Below the pieces are notes generated by a model. It was not told the origin of the DNA and made no database searches. It saw only the letters and a program-made list of their open reading frames with translations. A program made the translations under genes and the position numbers. This document shows positions 40,051 to 50,233 of a DNA stretch of 64,000 nucleotides, one piece after another (position 1 is the first letter of the stretch; the number at the start of each line of letters is the position of its first letter). Source of the DNA: an uncultured Bacteroidota bacterium (lineage in GTDB: Bacteria > Bacteroidota > Bacteroidia > Flavobacteriales > BACL11); NCBI GenBank assembly GCA_902587125.1, contig CACIJW010000008.1, forward strand, positions 1 to 64,000. Direction: 5' to 3'.

Positions 40051-40699
40051 AGTTAAAAGCTTTTTTTTAGCTATGAAGCATAAGAACTTTCTAAATTCTG
40101 ATTTATCTATTTACAAAAAGTTTTTGAAAAAAAAATCAATATTCGTTCATGTTCCTAAAACCGCAGGAAGATCAATAATAAATTCAATATATGGCAATGA
40201 TTTAAAAAATTGTGGTCATAGAACTTATTTTTTCTATAAATGCTTATTTACAAAAAAAAGAATTCAAAATATGTATACTTTTTCATTTGTTAGAAATCCA
40301 TACTCAAGATTATTTTCTGCATATAATTTTTTGAAAAAAGGTGGTGAAAATTTACACGATTTAAATGCAAAAAGAGACTATATTGATTGTTTTAAAGATT
40401 TTAATGAATTTATAAACTTTGGTCTTGAAAGTGCAGTTAAAAATAATGTCATACATTTTGTCCCTCAATATAATTTCATTGCTGATAAAGGAGATATTTT
40501 AATTGATTATGTCGGAAAATTTGAAACTTTGGAAAGGGATTTAAAAGTAATTTCATCAAAAGTTGATTTTGAATTTTCATTTAAACTAAATAAATCAAAA
40601 AAAAATACATATAATTTCACTCAGAAAAACTGTGATATTATTGAGAGTGTCTACTTGAGGGATTTTTTGATTTTTAATTATGAGAGAAAAAATGCTTAA
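40043..40699 (+). CDS. Sulfotransferase family 2-like protein
   Basis: KSIFVHVPKTAGRSIINSIYG, TFSFVRNPYSRLFSAYNFLKKG, DYVGKFETLERDLKVI. Confidence 0.82.
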   Translation: MNKVKSFFLAMKHKNFLNSDLSIYKKFLKKKSIFVHVPKTAGRSIINSIYGNDLKNCGHRTYFFYKCLFTKKRIQNMYTFSFVRNPYSRLFSAYNFLKKGGENLHDLNAKRDYIDCFKDFNEFINFGLESAVKNNVIHFVPQYNFIADKGDILIDYVGKFETLERDLKVISSKVDFEFSFKLNKSKKNTYNFTQKNCDIIESVYLRDFLIFNYERKNA

Positions 40700-42155
40700 G
40701 CTTATACTTAATCAAACGACCTGGGGAATATTTGGATCAATTTTTGGTTTTTCTATCGGATTTCTGCTAAAAATTTACTTGATTAATATTGTTGGTTTAG
40801 AATCTTGGGGTAAATATATTTCAGCCCAAACATTAATAACATTTATAGATATTTTAATTTCTATTTCAATACCTATGGTGATTATTAAATTTATCTCGAA
40901 AAGTAAATTGATTGATTCAATTGGTACAAATTTATTATTGAATAAAATTTTTAGTTATTCAATTTATGCCTCGATTTTTACAGTTTTTTCTTTGGTTTTT
41001 TTGTCTGGTATAATTGACACTAAAATTTATTCTAATTTGAGTGATTTTAAATTCTTTATAATCTTTATGTCTTTTCACATACCATTGACATTATTTAGTT
41101 CAATTATAACATCACTATTTAGATCTGTTTTAAAAATTAAAGAAATTATTTTGTATGGAACTATTGTAAATGTAAGTGTTAGAGCGATTGCAACTTTCAT
41201 TGTTTTTATGTTCACTAACAATATTTTCTATTTTATCATAATTGAGTTACTATCCTCTTTTGTAAGCATTATGATTCTTTACTATATATTTCATAAAAAA
41301 ATATTCAATTTTAATTTTGCAATAACACATGATTTTTCAATCAGTAATGAAATAGTAAGCTATGGCAAGAAAATTTATTTAAACTCATTATTGGTTTTTT
41401 TTTCAGGTAAATCTTTAGCAATTATTGTGAGTTTATTTTTAGAACCAAAACTAATAGGAGTATATAGCATATTTTTAACGATTACTGGAGTATCTATGTT
41501 TCTTAATAAAAATTTAAGAAAAGTTTTCTCTCCTGCAGTAGCTCAAATATATGAAAATAAAGACTTTTCTCTTTTAAATAATTTATATAAAGAAACAACC
41601 TTTTTAATCAATTTTTTGACAATTCCAATTAGTATTATTATTATCTACTTTTCAAACAATATAGTTTACTTATTTGATAAAACTGAGTTTATAAATGAAT
41701 ATATTTTTTTACTCCATATTTTAATAATGACAAGAGTTATTTCTTTGTTGTTTGGCAATACAGGCGTCTACATGCTGATGGCTGGTTTAGAAAAAAATGA
41801 TTTATATATTCAAATTTTTAAGACATTTTTTACTATACTTCTATCAATTTTATTAATCAAAGATTATCAACTAAATGCTATAGTTTTAATCTTCTTTACT
41901 TCAAATCTTTTTGTGAATCTCATGCAATTTATATTCATTTACAATAAACTTAATATTAATCCATATTCTAAGGAGCTATTTCTCTTAATGTTAATTTCAG
42001 CTTTAATTATTTCATTTTATTATGTTTTTAATATTGAGATGAATCTTATCTATGTCTTACCTTTTTCACTAATCATATTTTTAATTTTTTCTTTATCATT
42101 TAAAAAAAAGATTTCCTTAATTATATCAAAATATAAAAATGAGCTCAGTAGCTAA
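40692..42155 (+). CDS. Wzx-like polysaccharide flippase
   Basis: Multiple TM segments, N-terminal LNQTTWGIFGSIFGFSIGFLLKIYLINIVGLESWGKYI, NKNLRKVFSPAVAQIYE. Confidence 0.8.
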   Translation: MLKLILNQTTWGIFGSIFGFSIGFLLKIYLINIVGLESWGKYISAQTLITFIDILISISIPMVIIKFISKSKLIDSIGTNLLLNKIFSYSIYASIFTVFSLVFLSGIIDTKIYSNLSDFKFFIIFMSFHIPLTLFSSIITSLFRSVLKIKEIILYGTIVNVSVRAIATFIVFMFTNNIFYFIIIELLSSFVSIMILYYIFHKKIFNFNFAITHDFSISNEIVSYGKKIYLNSLLVFFSGKSLAIIVSLFLEPKLIGVYSIFLTITGVSMFLNKNLRKVFSPAVAQIYENKDFSLLNNLYKETTFLINFLTIPISIIIIYFSNNIVYLFDKTEFINEYIFLLHILIMTRVISLLFGNTGVYMLMAGLEKNDLYIQIFKTFFTILLSILLIKDYQLNAIVLIFFTSNLFVNLMQFIFIYNKLNINPYSKELFLLMLISALIISFYYVFNIEMNLIYVLPFSLIIFLIFSLSFKKKISLIISKYKNELSS

Positions 42156-43272
42156 ATATGGCTTCATAATATTTGTTTTTAATTCTATATTACTATCGGT
42201 ACCAGAAATGAAAAATATTGGTGACTTTATTTTTTTTGGATTGATGTTTATTTTTTCAATTTATTCAATTGTTTATTCTTCAATTCTTATTCAATTTTTT
42301 AAAAGTAAATCAGTTCAATTTTTGATTTTAATAATTTTAATTAATTTTTTTTACTGGATAATTTTTCATGAATTTAACGATATAGATGCAATTAAATACT
42401 TATCGGCTAGAGCCATACAGTTTTTTATTATAAGTGTAGCTGTTTTGCTCAACTATGAATATTTCTTGTCCAAATTTCCTAAACATTTAGCATATTTCGT
42501 GATAATATTGGTGTTTATTGGTTTGGTTATCAATCCTGATTTTATTTCAAATAGATATCTTGGAATTTTTTGGAATGAAAATGCTTTTGCATCATTTACT
42601 TGTATGTCATTTGCAGTATTTTTTCTACAAGCTAAAAAAAGAACAAATATTGAAAATTTTTTGATGATATTTTTAATTATCATTTCAGTGTCAACCGGTT
42701 CAAGAAGTGTAGTTGTCGCCTTAATTTTATGTTTTTTGTTAAAGTATGGTTTATCAGTTAGGAATAGTTTGTACTCAATTGTTTTCATAATTTTTTATTT
42801 GTTCATAATTAACCTTCAACTTTCTACTAGCTTTAATAGATTCTCTGCTGTATCACTATTTGATGACAGAATTTTACAATTTAAATATGCTTTTATAACT
42901 TTTCTAAATAAACCTTTTTTTGGATATGGAATTGATAAATATTCTTACATTGATATGGAATTAGTTCCTGACTTAATCTTCGGCACAATAATAAGTGCTC
43001 ATAATGGATATTTAGCTGTATTGGTACAGTTTGGTATGATATTTGGTGGGGCAATATTATTTATTATCGTCAGGCAATCATTTTTAAATATTAAACGATT
43101 TATTTCAAAGCAAAGTAATAATACTTTTTATCTGTTTATTATAATATTTGGATTACTAACATCTTTTTTTGAAACCCTAATTACTGGTATAAATGAATTT
43201 CACACAATACTCTTTTTATTTTCGTTAGCAATACTTAATTTTAGTTATTATGAAAGTTCAGATAATAAATAA
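42139..43272 (+). CDS. O-antigen polymerase (Wzy)/ligase-like membrane protein
   Basis: Polytopic; STGSRSVVVALILCF and GYGIDKYS...ISAHNGYLAVLVQFG. Confidence 0.75.
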   Translation: MSSVAKYGFIIFVFNSILLSVPEMKNIGDFIFFGLMFIFSIYSIVYSSILIQFFKSKSVQFLILIILINFFYWIIFHEFNDIDAIKYLSARAIQFFIISVAVLLNYEYFLSKFPKHLAYFVIILVFIGLVINPDFISNRYLGIFWNENAFASFTCMSFAVFFLQAKKRTNIENFLMIFLIIISVSTGSRSVVVALILCFLLKYGLSVRNSLYSIVFIIFYLFIINLQLSTSFNRFSAVSLFDDRILQFKYAFITFLNKPFFGYGIDKYSYIDMELVPDLIFGTIISAHNGYLAVLVQFGMIFGGAILFIIVRQSFLNIKRFISKQSNNTFYLFIIIFGLLTSFFETLITGINEFHTILFLFSLAILNFSYYESSDNK

Positions 43273-44215
43273 AAAATCTAAGTTAGTTGAACTTTCTTCT
43301 GATTGGAAAAGATTAAATAGTTTATATAATAGTAAAATCTTTTCCTGCTATGATTATATAATTTCAGTAATAGATTCCAAAAATTATAATCTATTTATTT
43401 TAGTTGTATTTGATAGTTCAGATAGAATTATTAGTATTTTACCAATGCAAAAAAAAAATAACTTTTTATTTTTTTTGAATCATGAGCATTCAGATTATTG
43501 TGAAATCATAGGTCCAACCCAATGTTTAGATAAATCTTTTTTTCAAACTATTATAAAACAAAATAACTTAAGAGGAATTATCTTCAATAATTTGATTAGC
43601 CCTATTTCTAACCTAGATACTTTTAAGTCAAACAGTTGCTCTTTTTTGAATCTAAAAAAAACTAAAAATTTCCCATCAAATTTTACTCATTTAGTTTATC
43701 GTCAAAGAAGACGAATTTCCAGAATTTTAAATAAATATAATTACACTCATCAAATTATAAAATACCCAGAAAATTTTCCACAAAGTGTAATAAATGATAT
43801 CAAAAATGATATGATTGGCAGAGGCATACGCCCTGAAAAATTTATGGATAATTATATGCTTAATCTGATCAAGTCGTTGTATGAAAAAAATATTTTGATA
43901 ATAAGCTGTGTTAAAGATGAAAGTGATAAATCAGTAGCAATATCTTTTGTACTTGAACAAGACAAAACATTTTATTTTTGGATTGACTTATTTTTAAATA
44001 TTTCTATGATAAATATTTATAATAATATATCTTTTATAAAAGAGATATCTGAAGTTAAATCAGCTAAATTTGACTTTTGCAGAGGCATATATAATTATAA
44101 AAAGCAAAATTTTTCCCCAAATGAAATTGATTTATATACATCTTTTTTAATTAAAAGTAAATTAATTAGTTACTTATACAATCTTTATCAAAATATTAAA
44201 AGAAAATTAAGATGA
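43250..44215 (+). CDS. GNAT/FemAB (BioF2-like) acyltransferase
   Basis: LSSDWKRLNSLYNSKIFSCYDYI, RQRRRISRILNKYN, internal region resembling the BioF2-like fold. Confidence 0.55.
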   Translation: MKVQIINKKSKLVELSSDWKRLNSLYNSKIFSCYDYIISVIDSKNYNLFILVVFDSSDRIISILPMQKKNNFLFFLNHEHSDYCEIIGPTQCLDKSFFQTIIKQNNLRGIIFNNLISPISNLDTFKSNSCSFLNLKKTKNFPSNFTHLVYRQRRRISRILNKYNYTHQIIKYPENFPQSVINDIKNDMIGRGIRPEKFMDNYMLNLIKSLYEKNILIISCVKDESDKSVAISFVLEQDKTFYFWIDLFLNISMINIYNNISFIKEISEVKSAKFDFCRGIYNYKKQNFSPNEIDLYTSFLIKSKLISYLYNLYQNIKRKLR

Positions 44216-45264
44216 ATAATATATTTGTGTTTTTTGTTGAGCCAGCTTCTTATACTATTGATTTAATAAATAATGTTCATATTCCTAGAAAGATAGGATA
44301 TGCTTTTATAAAATCAAGTTCTTATTATAAAGAACAACAATCAGATTCTGATTCTTTGGAAAAAATGTCTTTCTCACAAAAAATCAATTTTATTCTAAAT
44401 GTCTTTAAAAAAAATAGTTTGATTATTGTCAATGGCTATAATAATTATGTCTTTATTTTCACTTGGATGCTAAATCTTTTTTCAAAAAAAAAGAAATATA
44501 TTGGTGTTGAATCAGATACTCAATTAAAGTCTGATGTTCCTTTATTAAAATCTTTAATTAAGACTTTTTTTTTAAAAACCATATTTAAGAGTAAGTATGT
44601 TATTGGTTTAGCAGGAGGTACAAAAACACATTTTGATTTATTTTTAAGATATGGAATGAAAAGAAGAAACATTTTTTTGTTACCAATGGTAGTAAATAAT
44701 TCTTTTTATTACAGAAAAAAGAAATATATGATAAATAAAAAATTTAGCTTTTTAATAGTATCTCGCTTAATCAAAACAAAAAATATAGAACCTGTTATTA
44801 AGTTTTTTGATAATCATTTTGAAAACAAAGATGCTTTATTAAAAATTGTCGGTGATGGACCCCTTTTTAAAAGATTTATAGAAAAGTATCCAAATGAAAA
44901 TATAAGATTTTATGGAAAGTTATATGGAGTTAATTTAATAAAAGAATATCACAATTCAAATGTGTTTTTAATGCCATCATATCAGGAATCATGGGGATTA
45001 GTCATTAACGAAGCAATGTGCTCAGGACTTCCTGTAATCTCAAGAAAAGAGGTTGGTGCTAATTATGATTTAATTACAAATAATGAAAATGGCTTTATTG
45101 CGAATTCAAATGAGGATTTTTTTAATAAAATGGTTATTTTGTATAAAAATCATGAATTGTGTGAGACTATGTCCAAAAAAAGTATTGATATTATGAAGTC
45201 AACTTGGAACTATAATTTATACGCTGATTGTTTAGACAAAATATATTTATTTACTAAAAATTAA
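44212..45264 (+). CDS. Glycosyltransferase family 4
   Basis: FLIVSRLIKTKNIEPVIKFF, NVFLMPSYQESWGLVINEAMCSGLPVISRKEVGA. Confidence 0.9.
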   Translation: MNNIFVFFVEPASYTIDLINNVHIPRKIGYAFIKSSSYYKEQQSDSDSLEKMSFSQKINFILNVFKKNSLIIVNGYNNYVFIFTWMLNLFSKKKKYIGVESDTQLKSDVPLLKSLIKTFFLKTIFKSKYVIGLAGGTKTHFDLFLRYGMKRRNIFLLPMVVNNSFYYRKKKYMINKKFSFLIVSRLIKTKNIEPVIKFFDNHFENKDALLKIVGDGPLFKRFIEKYPNENIRFYGKLYGVNLIKEYHNSNVFLMPSYQESWGLVINEAMCSGLPVISRKEVGANYDLITNNENGFIANSNEDFFNKMVILYKNHELCETMSKKSIDIMKSTWNYNLYADCLDKIYLFTKN

Positions 45265-46001
45265 TGAAGAATATTATTAAAAAATCTTTATTAAATATTA
45301 ACTATTCACTTTCAAAATCGAGAAAGAGTAAGTCAATTTTTTTTCACGATGTTCACTCAAAAAATGAATATGTGAAAAATGGAGATGTTTCTACTCCAAT
45401 TGAAAAATTTGCTAATTATGTTAGTATTATTAAAGAAAATGGATTTTCTATTGTAGATAAGGTTAGAAATCTTGATAATGAGATTGAAATTTCATTTGAT
45501 GATGGATATTTTGGCATTTTTGAAAACATAGATTTTTTTATTACCCAAAATATCAATATAAAGATTTTTATTAGCCCCTCTCTTTTTAATGTCAAGAATT
45601 ATATGAGTTCCAATAATATTAAAGAATTATCTAAGTACAAAAATATTTCTTTTGGATCTCATTCTTACTCACACAAGAGATTAGATGTTTTTAATGATAA
45701 AGAACTAGAAAATGAATTTATAAAATCAAAACAAATTATTCAATCTCTAACTAATCAAGAGGTCGATTCATTTTGTTTTCCGCTTGGAATTTTTAGTGAT
45801 AAAATTATAGATACAGCTCTAAAAAATGGATATAAAAATCTATATTCATGCATTCCTGGTCCATTTTTCAAATTAATTAATGGCTCAGTAATTAGAAGAA
45901 GTATTGCCGATAATGTTTCTGAAAATTATTTTAAAAATATAGTATATGGTGCTGACTATATTCTTTCAAAATGGTATCAAAAAAAACACTATTTAAAATG
46001 A
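45264..46001 (+). CDS. Polysaccharide deacetylase family protein
   Basis: EISFDDGYFGIFENIDFFITQNINIKIFISPSLF, ISFGSHSYSHKRL. Confidence 0.85.
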   Translation: MKNIIKKSLLNINYSLSKSRKSKSIFFHDVHSKNEYVKNGDVSTPIEKFANYVSIIKENGFSIVDKVRNLDNEIEISFDDGYFGIFENIDFFITQNINIKIFISPSLFNVKNYMSSNNIKELSKYKNISFGSHSYSHKRLDVFNDKELENEFIKSKQIIQSLTNQEVDSFCFPLGIFSDKIIDTALKNGYKNLYSCIPGPFFKLINGSVIRRSIADNVSENYFKNIVYGADYILSKWYQKKHYLK

Positions 46002-47137
46002 AAATAGCTCTAGTTTCTCCACATTTTTATCCAAGTACAAAGTTTGGAGGACCTGTTATTTCATTATGGGGACTTTGTAAAGAACTATCAAGCAAGCATG
46101 AGATATTTGTTTATACCACTTCTTCTGGTCAAAAAGAAGTTAATTTCCATGATAATTTTTCTTACAAAGAAATCCATAAGAATATCAAGTGCAAATATTA
46201 CAGTGAGTTGATAAATAAATATTTTTCCTTTTATTTAGTTAAAAATATTATTAGAGACTTAAGTGATAAAGATTTAATCTTTATACAATATGTATTTTCT
46301 TATACTTCATTAATAGCTCTTTTAGCATCTATTATTCTTAACAAAAAAATAGTTATTTCACCAAGAGGTTCAATTTCTACTTATGGAATCAATTCTAAAA
46401 GAAAATATTTAAAATTATTTTGGTTATATTTTATTTATTATCCGTTTTTAAATAAAATTATTTGGCATGCAACTAGCGTTGTTGAGAGAGATGATATTAG
46501 TAATTACTTTTCAAACTCAAAAATTGAAATAATATATGACGGTGTAAATTTGAAAGACTTTGGTTGTGAAAAAAACAAGAACATAAATAAGATACTTGAT
46601 TTATTGTCAATTAAAAATCAGAAAATTAACAAAGTTTTTTGCTCATTAGGTAGACTGGAGAAAGTAAAAAGATATGATTTGCTTATACAAGCTTTTGAAA
46701 GATTTATAGAAAAAGACAAAACCTCATGTTTGATAATAGCAGGTTATGATTTTGGCCAAAAAAAAATATTACTTGATCAAATAAAATCTTTTAATAATAT
46801 ATTTCTAGTAGGACATTTAGAGGAGGAAGAAAAAAAAATATTATTAAGAAACTCCAACTTTTTTATACTAACATCTGATTATGAGAGTTTTTCAATCTCT
46901 ACAATTGAATCCTTAGCATCAGGAGTTCCTGTTATTATTTCTAAAAATATTCCTTGGCAGGATGTTGAAGAAAATGAATGCGGATTAGTTACAAAAAATG
47001 ATATCTCATCTATTGTTAGTGTCTTAGAACGTTCTAAATTTGTTAATTTTAAGCCTGAATCATGCCTTAATTATGTAGAGTCTAGATTCGATTGGAAAAT
47101 AATTGCAAATAATTTTTGCAAAACTTTTTTAAGTTAA
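45998..47137 (+). CDS. Glycosyltransferase family 4
   Basis: SPHFYPSTKFGGPVISLWGL, SLGRLEKVKRYDLLIQAFERF, SDYESFSISTIESLASGVPVI; start placed at MKIALVSPHF. Confidence 0.9.
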   Translation: MKIALVSPHFYPSTKFGGPVISLWGLCKELSSKHEIFVYTTSSGQKEVNFHDNFSYKEIHKNIKCKYYSELINKYFSFYLVKNIIRDLSDKDLIFIQYVFSYTSLIALLASIILNKKIVISPRGSISTYGINSKRKYLKLFWLYFIYYPFLNKIIWHATSVVERDDISNYFSNSKIEIIYDGVNLKDFGCEKNKNINKILDLLSIKNQKINKVFCSLGRLEKVKRYDLLIQAFERFIEKDKTSCLIIAGYDFGQKKILLDQIKSFNNIFLVGHLEEEEKKILLRNSNFFILTSDYESFSISTIESLASGVPVIISKNIPWQDVEENECGLVTKNDISSIVSVLERSKFVNFKPESCLNYVESRFDWKIIANNFCKTFLS

Positions 47138-47139
47138 TT

Positions 47140-48870
47140 ATGATAATTTTAGGAATAAATGCATATCATGCTGACTCCTCTGCATGTTTGATTAAAGATG
47201 GGGAAATTATTGCTGCAGTTGAGGAGGAAAGGTTTACAAGGGATAAGCACTGGGCAGGTTTTCCAACTAATTCCATTGTATTTTGCTTGAACCAAGCTAA
47301 TTTGACTATTTATGATATTGACTTTATAACTACAGCAAAAGATCCTAAAGCAAATTTTTTTAATAAAATTAAGTATTCTATAACTAATGTGTTGAGTTTT
47401 AAATTTATTTACAATAGAATAGTTAATCTTTCAAGATTCTCTTCACTAAGAAAAGATTTCATTAAAAATCTAAAGTTAGAAGATGAATTATTCAAAACAA
47501 GAATTATAAACGTTGAGCATCATAATTCTCATCTCGCGTCAAGTTTTTTTGCAAGTAATTTTGAAAAATCAGCGCTGCTTTCTATTGATGGTTTTGGGGA
47601 TTTTACATCAACAGCACTGGGTTTTGGAATAAATAACAAAATTTCAGTAGATAAAAGAATCTTATACCCCAACTCAATTGGAATCTTTTACACTGCATCA
47701 ACTCAATTTCTTGGATTTAACAACTATGGTGATGAGTATAAGATTATGGGGCTTGCAGCTTATGGTAAGCCAATCTACAAAAGTAAGTTGTTAGAGATCA
47801 TTGATTACAATAGTTTAGAAATTAATTTAAAAAAAGAATACTTTAACCATTTCAGTTCAGGATCTGTCTCCACAGATTGGAATAATGGAACACCTAAAAT
47901 TTTAAAATTATGGACAGAAAAATGGATCAGTCTTTTTGGTAAATCTAGATTAAATAATGAAAAAATTAATCAGTTTCATTTTGATTTTGCTGCTTCTGTA
48001 CAATCAGTTACAGAAGACATAATAATTAATTTAGCTAATTATCTTTATGAAAAATATAACTGCGAAAATTTATGTTTGAGTGGGGGAGTTGCACAAAATT
48101 CACTTGCAAATGGAAAAATAACAAATAAAACTAAATTTAAAAGCATATATGTTCCTTCAGCGCCACATGATTCAGGTTTAGCTCTCGGCTCTGCACTATA
48201 TCACTACAATTCAAATCTAAACTATAGCAGAATAAAATTTATTAAAAGTGCTTTTTATGGTGGTAGTTACAATGAAGAGGATATATGTAGTTATTTAGAT
48301 TCAAAAAAAATTAATTATAAGATTTACTCAGATAAACATCTTTTTTCATATGTAGCAAAGAGTATAGAAAACGGAAATGTTGTTGGGTGGTTTCAAGATA
48401 GATCTGAGTTTGGTCCAAGAGCTCTTGGAAACAGATCTATTTTAATGGATCCAAGAAGAAATGATGCTAAAGATATACTTAATAAAAAAATTAAAAAAAG
48501 AGAAAGTTTTCGTCCGTTTGCACCTTCAATTTTAAAAGAATTTGGAGAAGAATATTTTGAAAATTATCAAGATTCTTACTTTATGCAGTCTGTTTTTTCA
48601 ATTAAAAAAGAAAAAAGAGATATAATTCCAGCTGTAACTCATATTGATGGCACTGGTAGACTACAATCAGTTGATAAAGAAATATCACCAAAGTTTTATG
48701 AGCTTATTTATCAGTTTTACAAAAATACTAATGTGCCGGTTCTACTTAACACTTCTTTTAATGAAAATGAACCAATTGTAGAGTCTTACGAAGATGCTAT
48801 TAATTGTTATCTTCGTACTAATATGGATATGTTGGTACTCAACAATGTAGTTTTAGCAAGAAAAAATTGA
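47140..48870 (+). CDS. Carbamoyltransferase (NodU/CmcH family)
   Basis: ILGINAYHADSSACLIKDGEIIAAVEEERFTRDKHWAGFP, LCLSGGVAQNSLANGKI, WFQDRSEFGPRALGNRSILMDPR, SFRPFAPSIL; start placed at MIILGINAYH. Confidence 0.93.
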   Translation: MIILGINAYHADSSACLIKDGEIIAAVEEERFTRDKHWAGFPTNSIVFCLNQANLTIYDIDFITTAKDPKANFFNKIKYSITNVLSFKFIYNRIVNLSRFSSLRKDFIKNLKLEDELFKTRIINVEHHNSHLASSFFASNFEKSALLSIDGFGDFTSTALGFGINNKISVDKRILYPNSIGIFYTASTQFLGFNNYGDEYKIMGLAAYGKPIYKSKLLEIIDYNSLEINLKKEYFNHFSSGSVSTDWNNGTPKILKLWTEKWISLFGKSRLNNEKINQFHFDFAASVQSVTEDIIINLANYLYEKYNCENLCLSGGVAQNSLANGKITNKTKFKSIYVPSAPHDSGLALGSALYHYNSNLNYSRIKFIKSAFYGGSYNEEDICSYLDSKKINYKIYSDKHLFSYVAKSIENGNVVGWFQDRSEFGPRALGNRSILMDPRRNDAKDILNKKIKKRESFRPFAPSILKEFGEEYFENYQDSYFMQSVFSIKKEKRDIIPAVTHIDGTGRLQSVDKEISPKFYELIYQFYKNTNVPVLLNTSFNENEPIVESYEDAINCYLRTNMDMLVLNNVVLARKN

Positions 48871-49673
48871 ATTATATTTTAGATAAATTGTCAAGTAACC
48901 CCAGAGTTACTATCATTACTGTTTGTTTCAACAGTGAAAAAACAATCAAGGATACTATTGAAAGTGTGCTGTCACAAGATTATAAAAATATTGAATATAT
49001 TATAGTTGACGCAGATTCAAGTGATGAAACAAAAAATATCATTCAACAATTTGAGGACAAAATTAGTTTATTTATTTGCGAAAAAGATAATGGCATTTAT
49101 GACGGCATGAACAAGGGAATCAAAAATTCAACTGGAGAAATTATTGGTATATTAAATTCAGATGACATTTACTCATCTGATAAAGTAATCTCTGAAGTCG
49201 TTAGTAAGTTAAAAATAACTAATACCTCAACCTTGTATGCAGACTTAGTATTTGTAAAAAAAGATAATTTGAACAAAGTAATGAGGTATTGGAAATCTGG
49301 TCAGTTTTCAATTAAAAAATTAAAAAAAGGATGGATGTTACCGCATCCAACACTTTTTGTAAGAAAAGAGGTATATGAAAGATTTGGTTTATATAATTAT
49401 GAATTTAAGAAATCATCGGATTATGAAATGGTTTTAAGAACTTTATATAAGAACAATTTAACAACAACATACCTTCCAAAAATTATTGTTAAAATGAGAT
49501 TAGGGGGAGTCAGTAACAAAAATATTATTAATAGATTTCTTGCAAATAAAGAAGATCTTAGTGCTTGGAAATGCAATTTACCCTACAGCCCTTTCATGAT
49601 TAGATTTGTCAAACCATTTGCAAAAATTTTCCAGTTTTTTAGTAGACCTAAACAAAAAGACTATTTAAATTGA
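48867..49673 (+). CDS. Glycosyltransferase family 2
   Basis: VTIITVCFNSEKTIKDTIESVLSQDYKNIEYIIVDADSSD, EKDNGIYDGMNKGIKNSTGEIIGILNSDDIY; TTG start. Confidence 0.92.
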   Translation: MNYILDKLSSNPRVTIITVCFNSEKTIKDTIESVLSQDYKNIEYIIVDADSSDETKNIIQQFEDKISLFICEKDNGIYDGMNKGIKNSTGEIIGILNSDDIYSSDKVISEVVSKLKITNTSTLYADLVFVKKDNLNKVMRYWKSGQFSIKKLKKGWMLPHPTLFVRKEVYERFGLYNYEFKKSSDYEMVLRTLYKNNLTTTYLPKIIVKMRLGGVSNKNIINRFLANKEDLSAWKCNLPYSPFMIRFVKPFAKIFQFFSRPKQKDYLN

Positions 49674-50233
49674 ATATTTTAGTTATAGATAATTTTGATT
49701 CTTTTACTTACAATCTAGTTCACTATTTAGAGGACTTAGACTGCAATATTGAAGTCGTTAGATATGATAATTTTAGCTTACAAATAGCAAAAAACTATAC
49801 AAATATTTTGATTTCTCCTGGTCCCGGACATATTAATGATTATCCCTTGCTATCTGAGTTATTGCAAAAGTATTATCATTCCAAATCAATTCTTGGTATT
49901 TGTTTAGGACATCAACTTATAGCTAGCTTCTTTGGCTATGAGATAGAGCAAATGAATAAGGTTTTGCATGGGAAAAGAATCAAGATTAATATTTTAAATC
50001 ATGATTTTTTATTCTCTGGTATAAGTAAAAGTATTTTTGCCGGTCATTATCACTCTTGGTGTACCGTGGAAAATAAAAAATCAGATTTAATAGTTACATC
50101 AAGATCTGAAAAACAGATTGTAACATCAGTAAAGCATAAAACTTATAATATTTTTGGTATTCAATTTCATCCTGAATCAATAATGACTGAGTATGGAAAA
50201 AAAATATTAAAAAATTGGATTAATAATTACTAA
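49670..50233 (+). CDS. Glutamine amidotransferase, anthranilate/aminodeoxychorismate synthase component II (PabA/TrpG)
   Basis: ILVIDNFDSFTYNLVHYLEDL, ILISPGPGH, GICLGHQLIASFFG, IQFHPESIMTEYG; TTG start overlapping the upstream stop. Confidence 0.92.
   Translation: MNILVIDNFDSFTYNLVHYLEDLDCNIEVVRYDNFSLQIAKNYTNILISPGPGHINDYPLLSELLQKYYHSKSILGICLGHQLIASFFGYEIEQMNKVLHGKRIKINILNHDFLFSGISKSIFAGHYHSWCTVENKKSDLIVTSRSEKQIVTSVKHKTYNIFGIQFHPESIMTEYGKKILKNWINNY

Noticed and set aside
30045-50233. Capsule locus as a recent mobile island
   Set aside because: No integrase, transposase, flanking direct repeats or adjacent tRNA target duplication seen; the tRNA pair at 26.5 kb is separated by housekeeping genes.
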